A stretch of 64,000 nucleotides of DNA. It comes from Rhodococcus erythropolis NBRC 15567. Its GTDB lineage: Bacteria > Actinomycetota > Actinomycetes > Mycobacteriales > Mycobacteriaceae. The notes beneath the pieces are model-generated. The model worked only from the letters and a program-made list of their open reading frames with translations, ran no database searches and had not been told where the DNA came from. The translations under genes were made by a program, and so were the position numbers. The stretch lies in NCBI RefSeq assembly GCF_001552595.1, contig NZ_BCRM01000001.1:310001-374000 (forward strand), read 5' to 3'. Position 1 is the first letter of the stretch; the number at the start of each line of letters is the position of its first letter. Below are positions 1-7,151 of the stretch, piece after piece.

Positions 1-194
1 GCAACCCACACAATCGCGTTCTGGTCACTGATCGCCATTCGCGAGCACTCGAGGGCCGTCAATCCCCAAGTCTGCTCGAGTACCGCCGAGACCCAATGGG
101 TGGCTGCGCCAAAGCTGTTGAATCCGAATCGCTCCTCCAGAGCGGCTTCCGGCTCCACCGACTCCCAGAGCATGGACAACCCGAGTGGCAACAT
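1..194 (-). CDS. Phosphotransferase-like protein, N-terminal fragment (cut by window edge)
   Basis: The reading frame is open from an ATG at 194 to the window edge, giving about 64 residues with normal actinobacterial codon bias. The translation has the feel of the first part of an actinobacterial phosphotransferase (APH-fold) family protein: a hydrophobic start, an ERFGF motif near residue 22, a THWV segment near residue 37, and a run ending SDQNAIVWV. The catalytic HxDxxxxN region lies outside the window, so the family call rests on resemblance of the N-terminal part only. No clear Shine-Dalgarno sequence precedes the ATG, so an ATG seven codons further in is also possible. It is transcribed away from the micro-ORF cluster to its right. 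Confidence 0.4.
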   Translation of the reverse strand, partial: MLPLGLSMLWESVEPEAALEERFGFNSFGAATHWVSAVLEQTWGLTALECSRMAISDQNAIVWV

Positions 195-567
195 GCTGTC
201 CGACTCTAGTGCGGTGGAGGATATCTGAGTAACGTGTCGTGCTTTGCCATTCCTGGCTAACGAATAAGTTTGGGGTTCGACGAAAGAGCCTGGCAGATCA
301 TACTTTAACACTAGTTTGGCTGGCACTTTCGAATGATCTTTTGTGACTGTAGTCGGTCTGCCTCAAAAAAACTGATATCTGTTCTAGTGTGGCTCTGCGG
401 TGACGAACGGAAAGTGGAATCAGGTTTTGACGAAGACTTGATTCCATGAAGCCTGTGAACTTCGGGCGTCGTGGTGCGGTGCAATCGACACAGGCTCATG
501 TTGCTGCGAGCTGAGAATCTGACACGGCGAATGGCGCGTGTCGCGGAACGAGAGGTAGGAGCGCACG
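195..567. other. Non-coding leader region between divergent units
   Basis: No reading frame here has a credible start and ribosome-binding site; the frames open on the minus strand are short and rich in Arg, Ser and Thr, as expected of shadows. It separates a minus-strand gene from the plus-strand micro-ORF series, so promoters for both should lie here. An A-run followed by AT-rich sequence around 365-390 is the most promoter-like part, but I cannot place -35 and -10 boxes with confidence. Confidence 0.4.
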
Positions 568-687
568 ATGTCAGCTGACCTTCTGGCTGCACTGAGGACC
601 CTGATTACCGGGGTGGCACCCATTCTTGGGGGCTCAATAGACATTTTGAACACGATGTCTACCAACGACTATTCGAACGAAGGGTGA
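568..687 (+). CDS. Micro-ORF 1: 39-aa acidic amphipathic peptide
   Basis: First of four tandem small genes. AGGTAGGAG lies just upstream of the ATG and serves as ribosome-binding site. The peptide starts MSADLLAALRTLITGV and ends in a polar tail (STNDYSNEG). It has one Arg and four acidic residues, so it is net negative; the first 30 residues could form an amphipathic or membrane-inserting helix. There is no Sec signal peptide, no Cys and no recognisable domain. The stop is 5 bases before the next ATG, so the four genes look like one transcript. Mycolata such as Corynebacterium make leaderless acidic peptide porins of similar size (PorA, PorH), which is the nearest analogy I know. That is inference from size, charge and tandem layout, not sequence homology. 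Confidence 0.6.
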   Translation: MSADLLAALRTLITGVAPILGGSIDILNTMSTNDYSNEG

Positions 688-692
688 GCGGT

Positions 693-806
693 ATGGAATC
701 CGTCGCAGAGGCGACGTCATCGTTGGGCGAGACAGTTGCCCAGATGCTGCCGACATTGTTTTTCATGTTGATTCAACGTCCACTCGAACTTTCGATGGGC
801 TTCTGA
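693..806 (+). CDS. Micro-ORF 2: 37-aa acidic hydrophobic peptide
   Basis: Second tandem small gene. The ribosome-binding site (GAAGGGTGAG) overlaps the stop codon of micro-ORF 1, suggesting translational coupling. The peptide has a polar acidic N-terminal third (MESVAEATSSLGE), then a strongly hydrophobic core (LPTLFFMLI), and ends in SMGF. It has four Glu and one Arg. No secretion signal, Cys or known motif is visible. Length, charge and pattern match its neighbours although the sequences are not obviously related to each other. Confidence 0.55.
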   Translation: MESVAEATSSLGETVAQMLPTLFFMLIQRPLELSMGF

Positions 807-820
807 GGGGAAGGTAAGGC

Positions 821-922
821 ATGTCGCTTCAGCCAATTATGAGTGATTCTTTGGGGCTTGCTGCAATGGTGTGGCCTGCTCTCTCTGAATACCTCACCGC
901 ATTTCTGATCTCTCTATCCTGA
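821..922 (+). CDS. Micro-ORF 3: 33-aa hydrophobic peptide
   Basis: Third tandem small gene, preceded by GGGGAAGG at normal spacing and starting 14 bases after the stop of micro-ORF 2. The peptide is the most hydrophobic of the set: MSLQPIMSD, then Leu/Ala/Trp-rich sequence, then EYLTAFLISLS at the C terminus. It has one Asp, one Glu and no basic residue, so it lacks the positive N-terminus expected of a signal peptide or a cationic bacteriocin. A single transmembrane or amphipathic helix is plausible. Function unknown. Confidence 0.55.
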   Translation: MSLQPIMSDSLGLAAMVWPALSEYLTAFLISLS

Positions 923-936
923 GAAGGAGTACAAAG

Positions 937-1071
937 ATGTCGTCAGACTACTGGGCAGGGATGGTCAATCTCATGTCGAGTTTCGTTGGGGTTGTATTGT
1001 TCGGCCTCAGCACTGCTTCCGCCGAAGGTGCGGGCTGGTCCAGCGCAGAGTCGCTCAGCGCCGGCAGGTGA
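937..1071 (+). CDS. Micro-ORF 4: 44-aa peptide with hydrophobic core and polar tail
   Basis: Last of the four tandem small genes, with the best ribosome-binding site of the set (GAGAAGGAG, 6-7 bases before the ATG). The peptide begins MSSDYWAGMVNLMSSF, continues with a hydrophobic stretch (VGVVLFGLS), then TASAEGAGW and a Ser/Glu-rich tail ending AGR. TASA could be read as a signal-peptidase site, but there is no basic n-region, so secretion by Sec is doubtful. A perfect GC-rich hairpin lies about 80 bases downstream and probably ends the transcript. Confidence 0.55.
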   Translation: MSSDYWAGMVNLMSSFVGVVLFGLSTASAEGAGWSSAESLSAGR

Positions 1072-1080
1072 CGCCACTTG

Positions 1081-1182
1081 ATTGGTGGACGAATTCACCA
1101 ATCTCGTAGCTCGAAAGATGTTTCGGCACAAGTGTTTTCTGAAGTTGATTGATGAGGTGGGCGCACGTGGTGCGCCCACCTC
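1081..1182 (+). terminator. Hairpins ending the micro-ORF operon
   Basis: Two hairpins follow the last micro-ORF. The first (1081-1102) has a 7-bp stem, ATTGGTG paired with CACCAAT around an 8-base loop. The second (1154-1182) is a perfect 13-bp GC-rich stem, GAGGTGGGCGCAC paired with its complement around a 3-base loop, followed by TCTTCG rather than a true U-run. Such U-poor strong hairpins are usual terminators in actinobacteria. Confidence 0.75.
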
Positions 1183-1346
1183 TCTTCGTGCAATCGAACA
1201 CTGGTGATTGTGCCGAGGAAGTGTTGCATGAGCGTCTTCGCTATCTGACTGCCTGTGTGGCTGGCGGGACCACATCCTGCGCCCTAGTGGCAACGAAGGA
1301 TCTCGAAAAGTGATGTTGTGCAACATTTTTGAGAATGTCTAAATCG

Positions 1347-1376
1347 CCGACAAGCGTAACAAAAAGTGCATATAGT
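1347..1376 (+). promoter_or_regulatory. Candidate promoter for the 165-aa secreted protein
   Basis: CCGACA (1347-1352) and TATAGT (1371-1376) are separated by 18 bases and resemble a sigma-70-type promoter. If used, the transcript would carry a leader of about 210 bases before the secreted-protein gene. Apart from this, the stretch between the terminator and that gene shows nothing I can identify. Confidence 0.4.
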
Positions 1377-1592
1377 GTATGTAGCACGACGGTTAGTTCA
1401 GTTCACGGCCGGAGCGTCGAACTGCCGAGTGCCCAAGACGGGGAAACTCAGATCATCGCCACAGCTGCATGAACCATGTGTCTTCCCTGCGCTCTGAATG
1501 GCGTGCAAACAGGAGGTTTCCGAGCCGCACAGTGGACAGAAGATTCGAATAGCGATTCGTTCGCGTTTCGTCTACGAAAGGTGTTCACAGTC

Positions 1593-2090
1593 ATGGGATT
1601 TAAGAGAGTCGGAATTGGTGCGGGTGTTCTTGCGTCCGCCGCTGCCCTCGCGTTCGCAGGAACCGCTTCTGCCGCTCCCGCGGTCGAGGCCGTACCTACC
1701 GCTGATTACCAGCTGTGTGGCAATGTTTACAGCGGTGCGGGGTTGGAGTACAACGCCGCACCACCGGCGGCCGCACAAGGTGTCTCCGGGGTCGTAATCT
1801 CCGGCGTGATTAGCACGGCACCCTCCACGACGTATACCGCGACCACCGATTCAGCGGGGCGTTACTGTATCCAGGCTCCGAATACGATGAAGGCTGATGT
1901 ACTGGGCGGAGCCACGGTCAAGCTCACTGCCGGCACCCCGCCGTCACCGTTCACCACCATCACCAACAATCCGTGGAAGAGTGCAGCAGTTTTCGGGACT
2001 ACGAACATCGGAACGATCATTTTTGCAGCGCATCAGTACGGATCGCTCAGTTCCAACTCGGCGTACCACTTTAATTTCGTTGCCTCGTAG
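1593..2090 (+). CDS. Small secreted protein of unknown function (165 aa)
   Basis: The protein opens with a classical Sec signal peptide: MGFKRVGIG, a hydrophobic Ala/Leu core, and ASA before AP at about residue 28. The mature part is about 137 residues, rich in Thr, Ala, Ser and Gly with two Cys (in QLCGNVY and RYCIQA) that may form a disulfide. The segment TTYTATTDSAGRYCIQAP resembles a strand pair of an Ig-like or CNA-B-like beta domain, but I cannot name the family. I chose this ATG because the signal peptide begins there and GAAAGG lies upstream; an in-frame ATG 39 codons earlier would bury the signal. It lies alone between two hairpins. Confidence 0.75.
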   Translation: MGFKRVGIGAGVLASAAALAFAGTASAAPAVEAVPTADYQLCGNVYSGAGLEYNAAPPAAAQGVSGVVISGVISTAPSTTYTATTDSAGRYCIQAPNTMKADVLGGATVKLTAGTPPSPFTTITNNPWKSAAVFGTTNIGTIIFAAHQYGSLSSNSAYHFNFVAS

Positions 2091-2174
2091 ATAATCCGTC
2101 GACTGATTTGACCGAGCGACATCTTGAGTCCGCACGTGAGGTCTGACTGTCGGCTGACGAGGTAGTTCAAGGAT

Positions 2175-2204
2175 GGGGTGGGTGCAATCCAATGCACCCA
2201 CCCC
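2175..2204. terminator. Terminator hairpin between convergent genes
   Basis: A perfect 12-bp stem (GGGGTGGGTGCA with its complement) closes a 6-base loop and is followed by GTTTC. It lies between the secreted-protein gene and the oppositely transcribed Lrp-type regulator and could serve both strands. Confidence 0.75.
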
Positions 2205-2284
2205 GTTTCACTTGTGCTCACATGATCGAACGGCAGCCAGACGACTGGTGCGATCGATCGACGATGATTGCTGTGCCCTGCGGT

Positions 2285-2776
2285 TCAGTCACCCTGCCGC
2301 AGTTCGCTGAAGATCAAGTTGGTCTGGGTATTGGCGATGGCCGGATCGTTGAGGTGCGCGCTGACGAAATCGCGAAGCCGAGTGGGAGATTCACACGAGA
2401 CGTGCACCAGGAGATCACGGTCCCCACTCATCAGGAACACTCGCTGAACGGAATCCAGTCCGCTCAGGTGCTCGGCAATTTCCGTCATCCGGCTCCTGGC
2501 GTGGGAGTGAATCAGAATCGACACCATCGCCGAGATCTCGAGGCCGAGTAGCTCGAGGTCTATGTCTGCGTGAAACCCCTTGATGACGCCCGATTCGCGT
2601 AGCGCACGCATCCGCGCCAGAGCGGTCGACGGCGCTATCCCGACCTTCTCGGCGAGTGCATTGTTGGGGATGCGTGCATCCCGGACGAGTTCGCGGAGAA
2701 TCGCCGTATCGACGTCGTCGAGCCGAACATGATTCGGCCGAGCCGCGGCTGCCGCCCGTTCGATCGCATTAATCAT
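2285..2776 (-). CDS. Lrp/AsnC family regulator of the kynurenine operon (KynR-like)
   Basis: A 163-residue Lrp/AsnC protein. The N-terminal helix-turn-helix includes LDDVDTAILRELVRDARI and ALAEKVGIAPSTALARMRAL, followed by the RAM/AsnC ligand-binding half with the usual ending in a beta strand (TNLIFSELRQGD). The ATG used here follows AGGGAG at good spacing; an upstream ATG in the same frame would add 12 residues without a ribosome site. It is divergent from kynB-kynU, the arrangement seen for KynR in pseudomonads, where kynurenine is the effector. Effector identity here is inferred from the neighbours. Confidence 0.85.
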   Translation of the reverse strand: MINAIERAAAAARPNHVRLDDVDTAILRELVRDARIPNNALAEKVGIAPSTALARMRALRESGVIKGFHADIDLELLGLEISAMVSILIHSHARSRMTEIAEHLSGLDSVQRVFLMSGDRDLLVHVSCESPTRLRDFVSAHLNDPAIANTQTNLIFSELRQGD

Positions 2777-2792
2777 CCGATTTCTCCCTGCC

Positions 2793-2844
2793 GTTGCGAA
2801 AATATTCAGCAACTATTGACCGCGCCCGTCGATGATTCTAGCTT
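2793..2844 (+). promoter_or_regulatory. Lrp-type palindrome and kynB promoter candidate
   Basis: A 21-bp imperfect palindrome (2793-2813) has GTTGC and GCAAC arms around an AT-rich centre, typical of Lrp/AsnC sites. It directly abuts TTGACC (2816-2821), which with TAGCTT (2839-2844) at 17-bp spacing forms a reasonable promoter reading toward kynB. The placement fits control of both divergent genes by the adjacent regulator. Confidence 0.5.
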
Positions 2845-2913
2845 TTGCCAAACACATCGAATTATCAAACGGTCGAGATCGACACAGTCGACTGTTGCGA
2901 CGAAGGGGTCCGG

Positions 2914-3630
2914 ATGGTTCCGAGGATCGGCCGACACACGGGCGATTCGGGGGCGCGGTTGATCGACATCAGCCCGCCGATCTCCGAATCGACGCCCGTG
3001 TGGCCAGGCGATACCGCCTTCACCCGCGCTGTTACGTCAGACCTCGGCGACAGTGACGCCGTCACGATCAACCGAATCACCACCACTCCTCATATCGGTG
3101 CTCACGCCGATGCGCCGGCGCACACCCGCATCGGCGGTGCGCCCATCGGTTCTGTTCCCCTCGAGCCCTATCTCGGCGAAGCACTGGTGGTCGACATGAC
3201 GGGCGTCGACGGTGCCGCATGCATCAGGCCCGTCGAAGAGACGGTGGAGCGACTCGGCGGCCATCTGCCGCAGCGGCTGATTCTGAGGACTTACCCGAAG
3301 TACCCGCGCGAGTGGGACAACGACTTCGCCGGCGTTTCTCCGGAGCTGACCCACTGGTTCGCCGACCGCGGTGGAGTTCTGATCGGAATCGACGGCGCCT
3401 CGTTCGATCCGATGGACAGCAAGACCATGGACGGGCACCACGCGGCAAGCGATCGTGGCGTCGCGATCCTCGAAGGACTGTGCCTCGACGAGGTCGACGA
3501 AGGCTACTACGAGTTGATCGCACTGCCGCTGAAGTTCCTCGACCTCGATGCCAGCCCGGTACGCGCCGTGCTCCGGACTCTGCCTTCATCACTTTCAACG
3601 CCGACACATGCAGGAGAAGAATCGTCATGA
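2914..3630 (+). CDS. kynB: Kynurenine formamidase (arylformamidase)
   Basis: This 238-residue protein belongs to the cyclase/KynB family and hydrolyses N-formylkynurenine to kynurenine and formate in tryptophan breakdown. The hallmark metal-binding motif HxGxHxDxxxH is present as H60, H64, D66 and H70 ([12 protein letters not shown]), and the N-terminal [17 protein letters not shown] stretch is typical of KynB. The ATG was chosen because GAAGGGG precedes it; a longer version would start 23 codons earlier. The gene overlaps kynU by 4 bases (ATGA). Tryptophan 2,3-dioxygenase, which would supply the substrate, is not in this window. Confidence 0.9.
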   Translation: MVPRIGRHTGDSGARLIDISPPISESTPVWPGDTAFTRAVTSDLGDSDAVTINRITTTPHIGAHADAPAHTRIGGAPIGSVPLEPYLGEALVVDMTGVDGAACIRPVEETVERLGGHLPQRLILRTYPKYPREWDNDFAGVSPELTHWFADRGGVLIGIDGASFDPMDSKTMDGHHAASDRGVAILEGLCLDEVDEGYYELIALPLKFLDLDASPVRAVLRTLPSSLSTPTHAGEESS

Positions 3631-4892
3631 CATCGACAACCACCCTTTCGTTGGATGACTGCGTCAAGGCCGACGCAGTGGATCCCCTGAGGGAGTTCCG
3701 CCGCGAGTTCGCGATTCCGGAGGGCGTTCTCTACTTCGACGGAAACTCGCTCGGCGCGCGTCCCATTGCCGCACAGGAATGCGCCGCGAGAGTAATCGGC
3801 GACGAGTGGGGCAACGGCTTGGTTCGCAGTTGGAACGAGGCTGGATGGTTCGACCTCCCGGTCCGCCTCGGTGACAAACTCGCCCCGTTGCTGGGAGCAG
3901 GTGAAGGCGAAGTGGTAGTGACGGATTCGACGTCGATCAACCTGTTCAAGGCATTGGCCTCCGCACTGTCCATCGCGGCTGCTCAGGATCCCAGCCGGAA
4001 GGTGATCGTCTCCGAGCGCGACAATTTCCCCACTGACCTCTACATTGCGGAGGGCATCATCTCGCTGCTCGATCAGGGATACGAACTACGCCTGATCGAC
4101 CAACCGGGCGACCTCACCGAAGCAGTAGGACCAGACACCGCCGTAGTGATGTTCTCGCACGTCAACTACCGCACCGGAAACCTGTATGCGATGACGGAAG
4201 TCACTGCAGCAGTGCAGGAACGTGGCGCCCTCATGATCTGGGATCTCGCACACTCGGCCGGCGCCGTCACTGTCGATCTGAGCGGCGCCGACGCCGACTT
4301 CGCGGTCGGGTGTACGTACAAGTACCTCAATGGTGGTCCAGGTTCACCTGCATTCATCTGGGTCAACCGTCGCCATCAGAACACCGGAATCCAGCCGCTG
4401 TCCGGGTGGTGGGGGCACGCGCGACCGTTCGCGATGGAGTCGGCCTACGAACCGGGCGCAGGAATACGACGGTTTCTGAGTGGTACTCAACCAATCACGT
4501 CGTTGTCACTCGTCGAGTGTGGTCTCGACGTCATGCTCAAAGCTGACATGGCCGACATCCGCAGCAAGTCGCTCGCGCTGGCCGATCTCTTCATCAACCT
4601 CGTCGAGGAGCGTTGCGCTGCCTACGGTTTGGAGTTGATCACGCCGCGCGCGCACGAGCGTCGTGGCTCGCACGTGAGTTTTGTTCATCCCGAGGGCTAT
4701 TCCATCATGAAGGCTCTCATCGCGCGGGGCGTCATCGGCGACTACCGCGAACCAGGAGTGCTGAGGTTCGGTATCACTCCGCTCTATCTCGGATACGCCG
4801 ACGTGTGGAACGCCGTCGACGTGTTGCGAGACATCCTCGAGAACAAGTCCTGGGATCGCCCCGAATTCCGCGAGCGCGACGCAGTCACCTGA
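3627..4892 (+). CDS. kynU: Kynureninase
   Basis: A 421-residue PLP-dependent fold-type I hydrolase that cleaves kynurenine to anthranilate and alanine. The PLP lysine is K232 in [11 protein letters not shown], and D206 in WDLAHS is the expected pyridine-nitrogen partner. The N-terminal [12 protein letters not shown] and the FLSGTQPI loop are family signatures, and length is as expected. AGGAGAAG lies just upstream of the ATG inside the end of kynB, and the two genes overlap by 4 bases, so they are co-translated. The product anthranilate could be used for NAD-independent catabolism; no anthranilate dioxygenase is seen nearby. Confidence 0.93.
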   Translation: MTSTTTLSLDDCVKADAVDPLREFRREFAIPEGVLYFDGNSLGARPIAAQECAARVIGDEWGNGLVRSWNEAGWFDLPVRLGDKLAPLLGAGEGEVVVTDSTSINLFKALASALSIAAAQDPSRKVIVSERDNFPTDLYIAEGIISLLDQGYELRLIDQPGDLTEAVGPDTAVVMFSHVNYRTGNLYAMTEVTAAVQERGALMIWDLAHSAGAVTVDLSGADADFAVGCTYKYLNGGPGSPAFIWVNRRHQNTGIQPLSGWWGHARPFAMESAYEPGAGIRRFLSGTQPITSLSLVECGLDVMLKADMADIRSKSLALADLFINLVEERCAAYGLELITPRAHERRGSHVSFVHPEGYSIMKALIARGVIGDYREPGVLRFGITPLYLGYADVWNAVDVLRDILENKSWDRPEFRERDAVT

Positions 4893-4944
4893 TTCTTCCA
4901 AGTTTCCGCGGACCGGGAGGTACCGCCTTTCGCAAGGAGCTTTC

Positions 4945-6378
4945 ATGAGTGATTTCAAAAACATTCAGCAGCGAGAATCAGGTCTCAAACGCGAACTCGG
5001 CCCCAAGCAGATGAGCATGATCGCGCTCGGCGGTGCAATCGGCACCGGACTCTTCCTCGGCAGTAAGTTCGCCATCGGATTTGCCGGCCCGAGCGTCATC
5101 ATCAGTTACGCGATCGGCGGGTTGATCGCCCTGCTGCTGATGGGTGCCCTCGCCGAAATGACCGTCGCACATGCGACATCAGGTTCGTTCGGTGCGTACG
5201 CAGAGTTCTACGTCGGACCGTTGATCGGCTTCCTCGTTCGCTATCTCTACTGGTCTTGCATCGTCCTCGCGGTCGGTACCGAGGTCACCGCGATCGGTGA
5301 ATACATGCAGTTCTGGTTCGCCGACGTACCGTCGTGGCTGTGGATCGTGTTGTTCTCCGGAGTGCTGATCGGCGTGAACATGTTCAACGTCAAGGCCTTC
5401 GGAACGATGGAGTACTGGTTCTCGACGATCAAGGTCTTCGCGATCGTGGCATTCATCGTGATGGCAGCGTACGTCGTGTTCGGTAGCGGGAACCCGGACT
5501 ATGGATTCCACAACTACACGGCCGGTGGCGGATTCTTTCCGAATGGTTTGTCCGGCATGTGGTTTGCCGTGATCGTATCGATCTTCAGCTACTTGAGCAT
5601 CGAGATGATCGCCATTGCGGCCGGTGAGGCGGAAAACCCCGCGGTGGCGGTGAAGAAGGCGTTCCGTGTGACGATCGTCCGGCTGTTCGTCTTCTACATC
5701 GCAACCCTTGCTTTGATTCTGGCAATTGCTCCGATGGACAAGATCTTGAGCGGCGGAAGCCCTTTCGTCACGGTAATGCAGGTCGTGAAGATTCCGGGCG
5801 CAGACAGTGTGCTGAACTTCGTGGTGATCATTGCCGCGCTGTCCGCGATGAACAGTCAGTTGTACGTGTCTTCGCGAATGATGTTCTCGCTCTCGCGTGC
5901 TGGTGACGCGCCGGCCGTTCTCGGCAAGGTCAGGGCCAACGGCTCGCCGGTCAACGCCTTGCTGCTGTCGACGTCGGGCATCGCCGTCGCGACCATCGTC
6001 TACGTTCTCTTTCCCGAGCAGGCATTCACGTTGATGATCTCGTTGTCGATGTTCGGAGCGATGGCGACGTGGCTGCTGATCTTCGTGACGCACTGGTTCT
6101 TTCGCAAGCGGATGGCAAGCGAAGGACGAACCCTCTCGTTCACGATTCCGTTCTTCCCGGTGGGGACGATACTGGGTGGTGTCCTCATGGTCGCGATCCT
6201 CGTCACGACATTGTGGGTCGAGGATTTCAAGATGACCTTGGTGTTCGGGGTGCCGTTTGTTCTTGCCGTGATCGGCATCTACTACTTCACCCGATCACGT
6301 CGGGCGCAGAGTCGAGCGGTAACGGCTGAACAGGTTCAGGACGAGATCACCGGCACGGTGGTCAAGCGGGTTCCCTGA
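4945..6378 (+). CDS. APC-family amino acid permease of the kyn operon
   Basis: A 477-residue, 12-helix membrane transporter of the amino acid transporter branch of the APC superfamily. The family signature in the first helix is clear (LGGAIGTGLFLGSG-like region near residues 28-41), followed by TSGSFGAYAEFYVGP and a conserved EMIAIAAGEAENP segment near residue 225. An AAGGAG site precedes the ATG, 52 bases after kynU, so it is probably in the same transcript. The context suggests import of tryptophan or kynurenine, but the fold alone does not distinguish these from GABA, proline or aromatic amino acids. Confidence 0.88.
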   Translation: MSDFKNIQQRESGLKRELGPKQMSMIALGGAIGTGLFLGSKFAIGFAGPSVIISYAIGGLIALLLMGALAEMTVAHATSGSFGAYAEFYVGPLIGFLVRYLYWSCIVLAVGTEVTAIGEYMQFWFADVPSWLWIVLFSGVLIGVNMFNVKAFGTMEYWFSTIKVFAIVAFIVMAAYVVFGSGNPDYGFHNYTAGGGFFPNGLSGMWFAVIVSIFSYLSIEMIAIAAGEAENPAVAVKKAFRVTIVRLFVFYIATLALILAIAPMDKILSGGSPFVTVMQVVKIPGADSVLNFVVIIAALSAMNSQLYVSSRMMFSLSRAGDAPAVLGKVRANGSPVNALLLSTSGIAVATIVYVLFPEQAFTLMISLSMFGAMATWLLIFVTHWFFRKRMASEGRTLSFTIPFFPVGTILGGVLMVAILVTTLWVEDFKMTLVFGVPFVLAVIGIYYFTRSRRAQSRAVTAEQVQDEITGTVVKRVP

Positions 6379-6391
6379 CTCGCATTGGCAA

Positions 6392-7078
6392 TCAAAGGGT
6401 TTCGGCGAAGAACTCCATAGTGCGGGTCCAGGCGAGGGCAGCAGAATCCGGGGCGTAGTGGCTGGTCGAAGTGTCGTTGTTGAACGCGTGGCCGGCGTCG
6501 GCATAGCGGTACACCCGGGCGAGATCGGACGCGGTTGCGCGCAATTGCTCGACGCTCTCCGGCGGGATACTCGGATCGAGGTCGCCGTAGTGACCGAGCC
6601 ACGGGACCTGCAGTTGCGCTGCAAGTTCGGTGCCTGCCGCGATTCCGTCCCATCGGGCCTCGGCGACACCGCCGCCGTAGTACGTGACAGCGGAATCGAC
6701 GAGGGGTACCGCGGCACACCACAGTGACGCGGTGCCGCCCATGCAGAATCCGAGGGAGCCGACTTTGTCTGCTCCCTCGGATCGGCTGTAGTCGACGGCG
6801 GCACGTACGTCGTGGCCGATGCTTGTGCTGTCGAGTGCCATGAGCGCATCCTTCGCGGACGGGAAGTCGGTGAAGGAGGTCTGTGCGCCGCGGTGGTAGA
6901 GATGCGGGGCGACGGCAAGGTAGCCGGCGTCGGCGAGGCGTTCGAGGATGCTCTCGATGTGTTGGTTCACGCCCCACGCTTCTTGGAGAACTACTACCGC
7001 ATGTCTCGGTTCACTCGGCGAATCCGGTCGGCTGACGGTCAGCGGTACGTCACGTGTGGTCGTCGTGAAAGTTCCCAT
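6392..7078 (-). CDS. Dienelactone hydrolase family protein
   Basis: A 228-residue alpha/beta hydrolase of the DLH family. The catalytic triad is Cys in GFCMGG (near residue 117), Asp in GDLDPS (near 174) and His in DAGHAF (near 203), with the family oxyanion region VVLQEAWGVN near the N terminus. Typical DLH enzymes open dienelactone to maleylacetate in chloroaromatic or hydroquinone pathways; however many actinobacterial paralogues have unknown esterase roles. No pathway partner is adjacent, and it is convergent with the kyn permease, so I would not assign a substrate. Confidence 0.85.
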   Translation of the reverse strand: MGTFTTTTRDVPLTVSRPDSPSEPRHAVVVLQEAWGVNQHIESILERLADAGYLAVAPHLYHRGAQTSFTDFPSAKDALMALDSTSIGHDVRAAVDYSRSEGADKVGSLGFCMGGTASLWCAAVPLVDSAVTYYGGGVAEARWDGIAAGTELAAQLQVPWLGHYGDLDPSIPPESVEQLRATASDLARVYRYADAGHAFNNDTSTSHYAPDSAALAWTRTMEFFAETL

Positions 7079-7084
7079 GTCCCG

Positions 7085-7123
7085 ACTGTATGCGAGTACG
7101 GACTGTATTCGAGTACGGACTGT
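7085..7123. repeat. 17-bp tandem repeat, 2.3 copies
   Basis: Two near-identical 17-bp units (ACTGTATGCGAGTACGG and ACTGTATTCGAGTACGG, one mismatch) plus a partial third unit ACTGT lie between the dienelactone hydrolase and the desulfhydrase genes, in the region where both promoters should be. The copy number may vary between strains, or the units may be protein-binding half-sites. Confidence 0.7.
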
Positions 7124-7151
7124 GGGTGCACGGTCAAACTAGACTCGTCGA

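Noticed and set aside
568-1071. The four micro-genes as a multi-peptide leaderless bacteriocin
   Set aside because: Such bacteriocins are cationic; all four peptides here are net acidic with at most one Arg, and no immunity or export gene follows.
5179-6093. A 304-codon open frame opposite the kyn-operon permease
   Set aside because: Its translation is dominated by Arg, His, Asp and Gln with no hydrophobic core, and the plus strand carries an obvious 12-helix permease; it is an antisense shadow.
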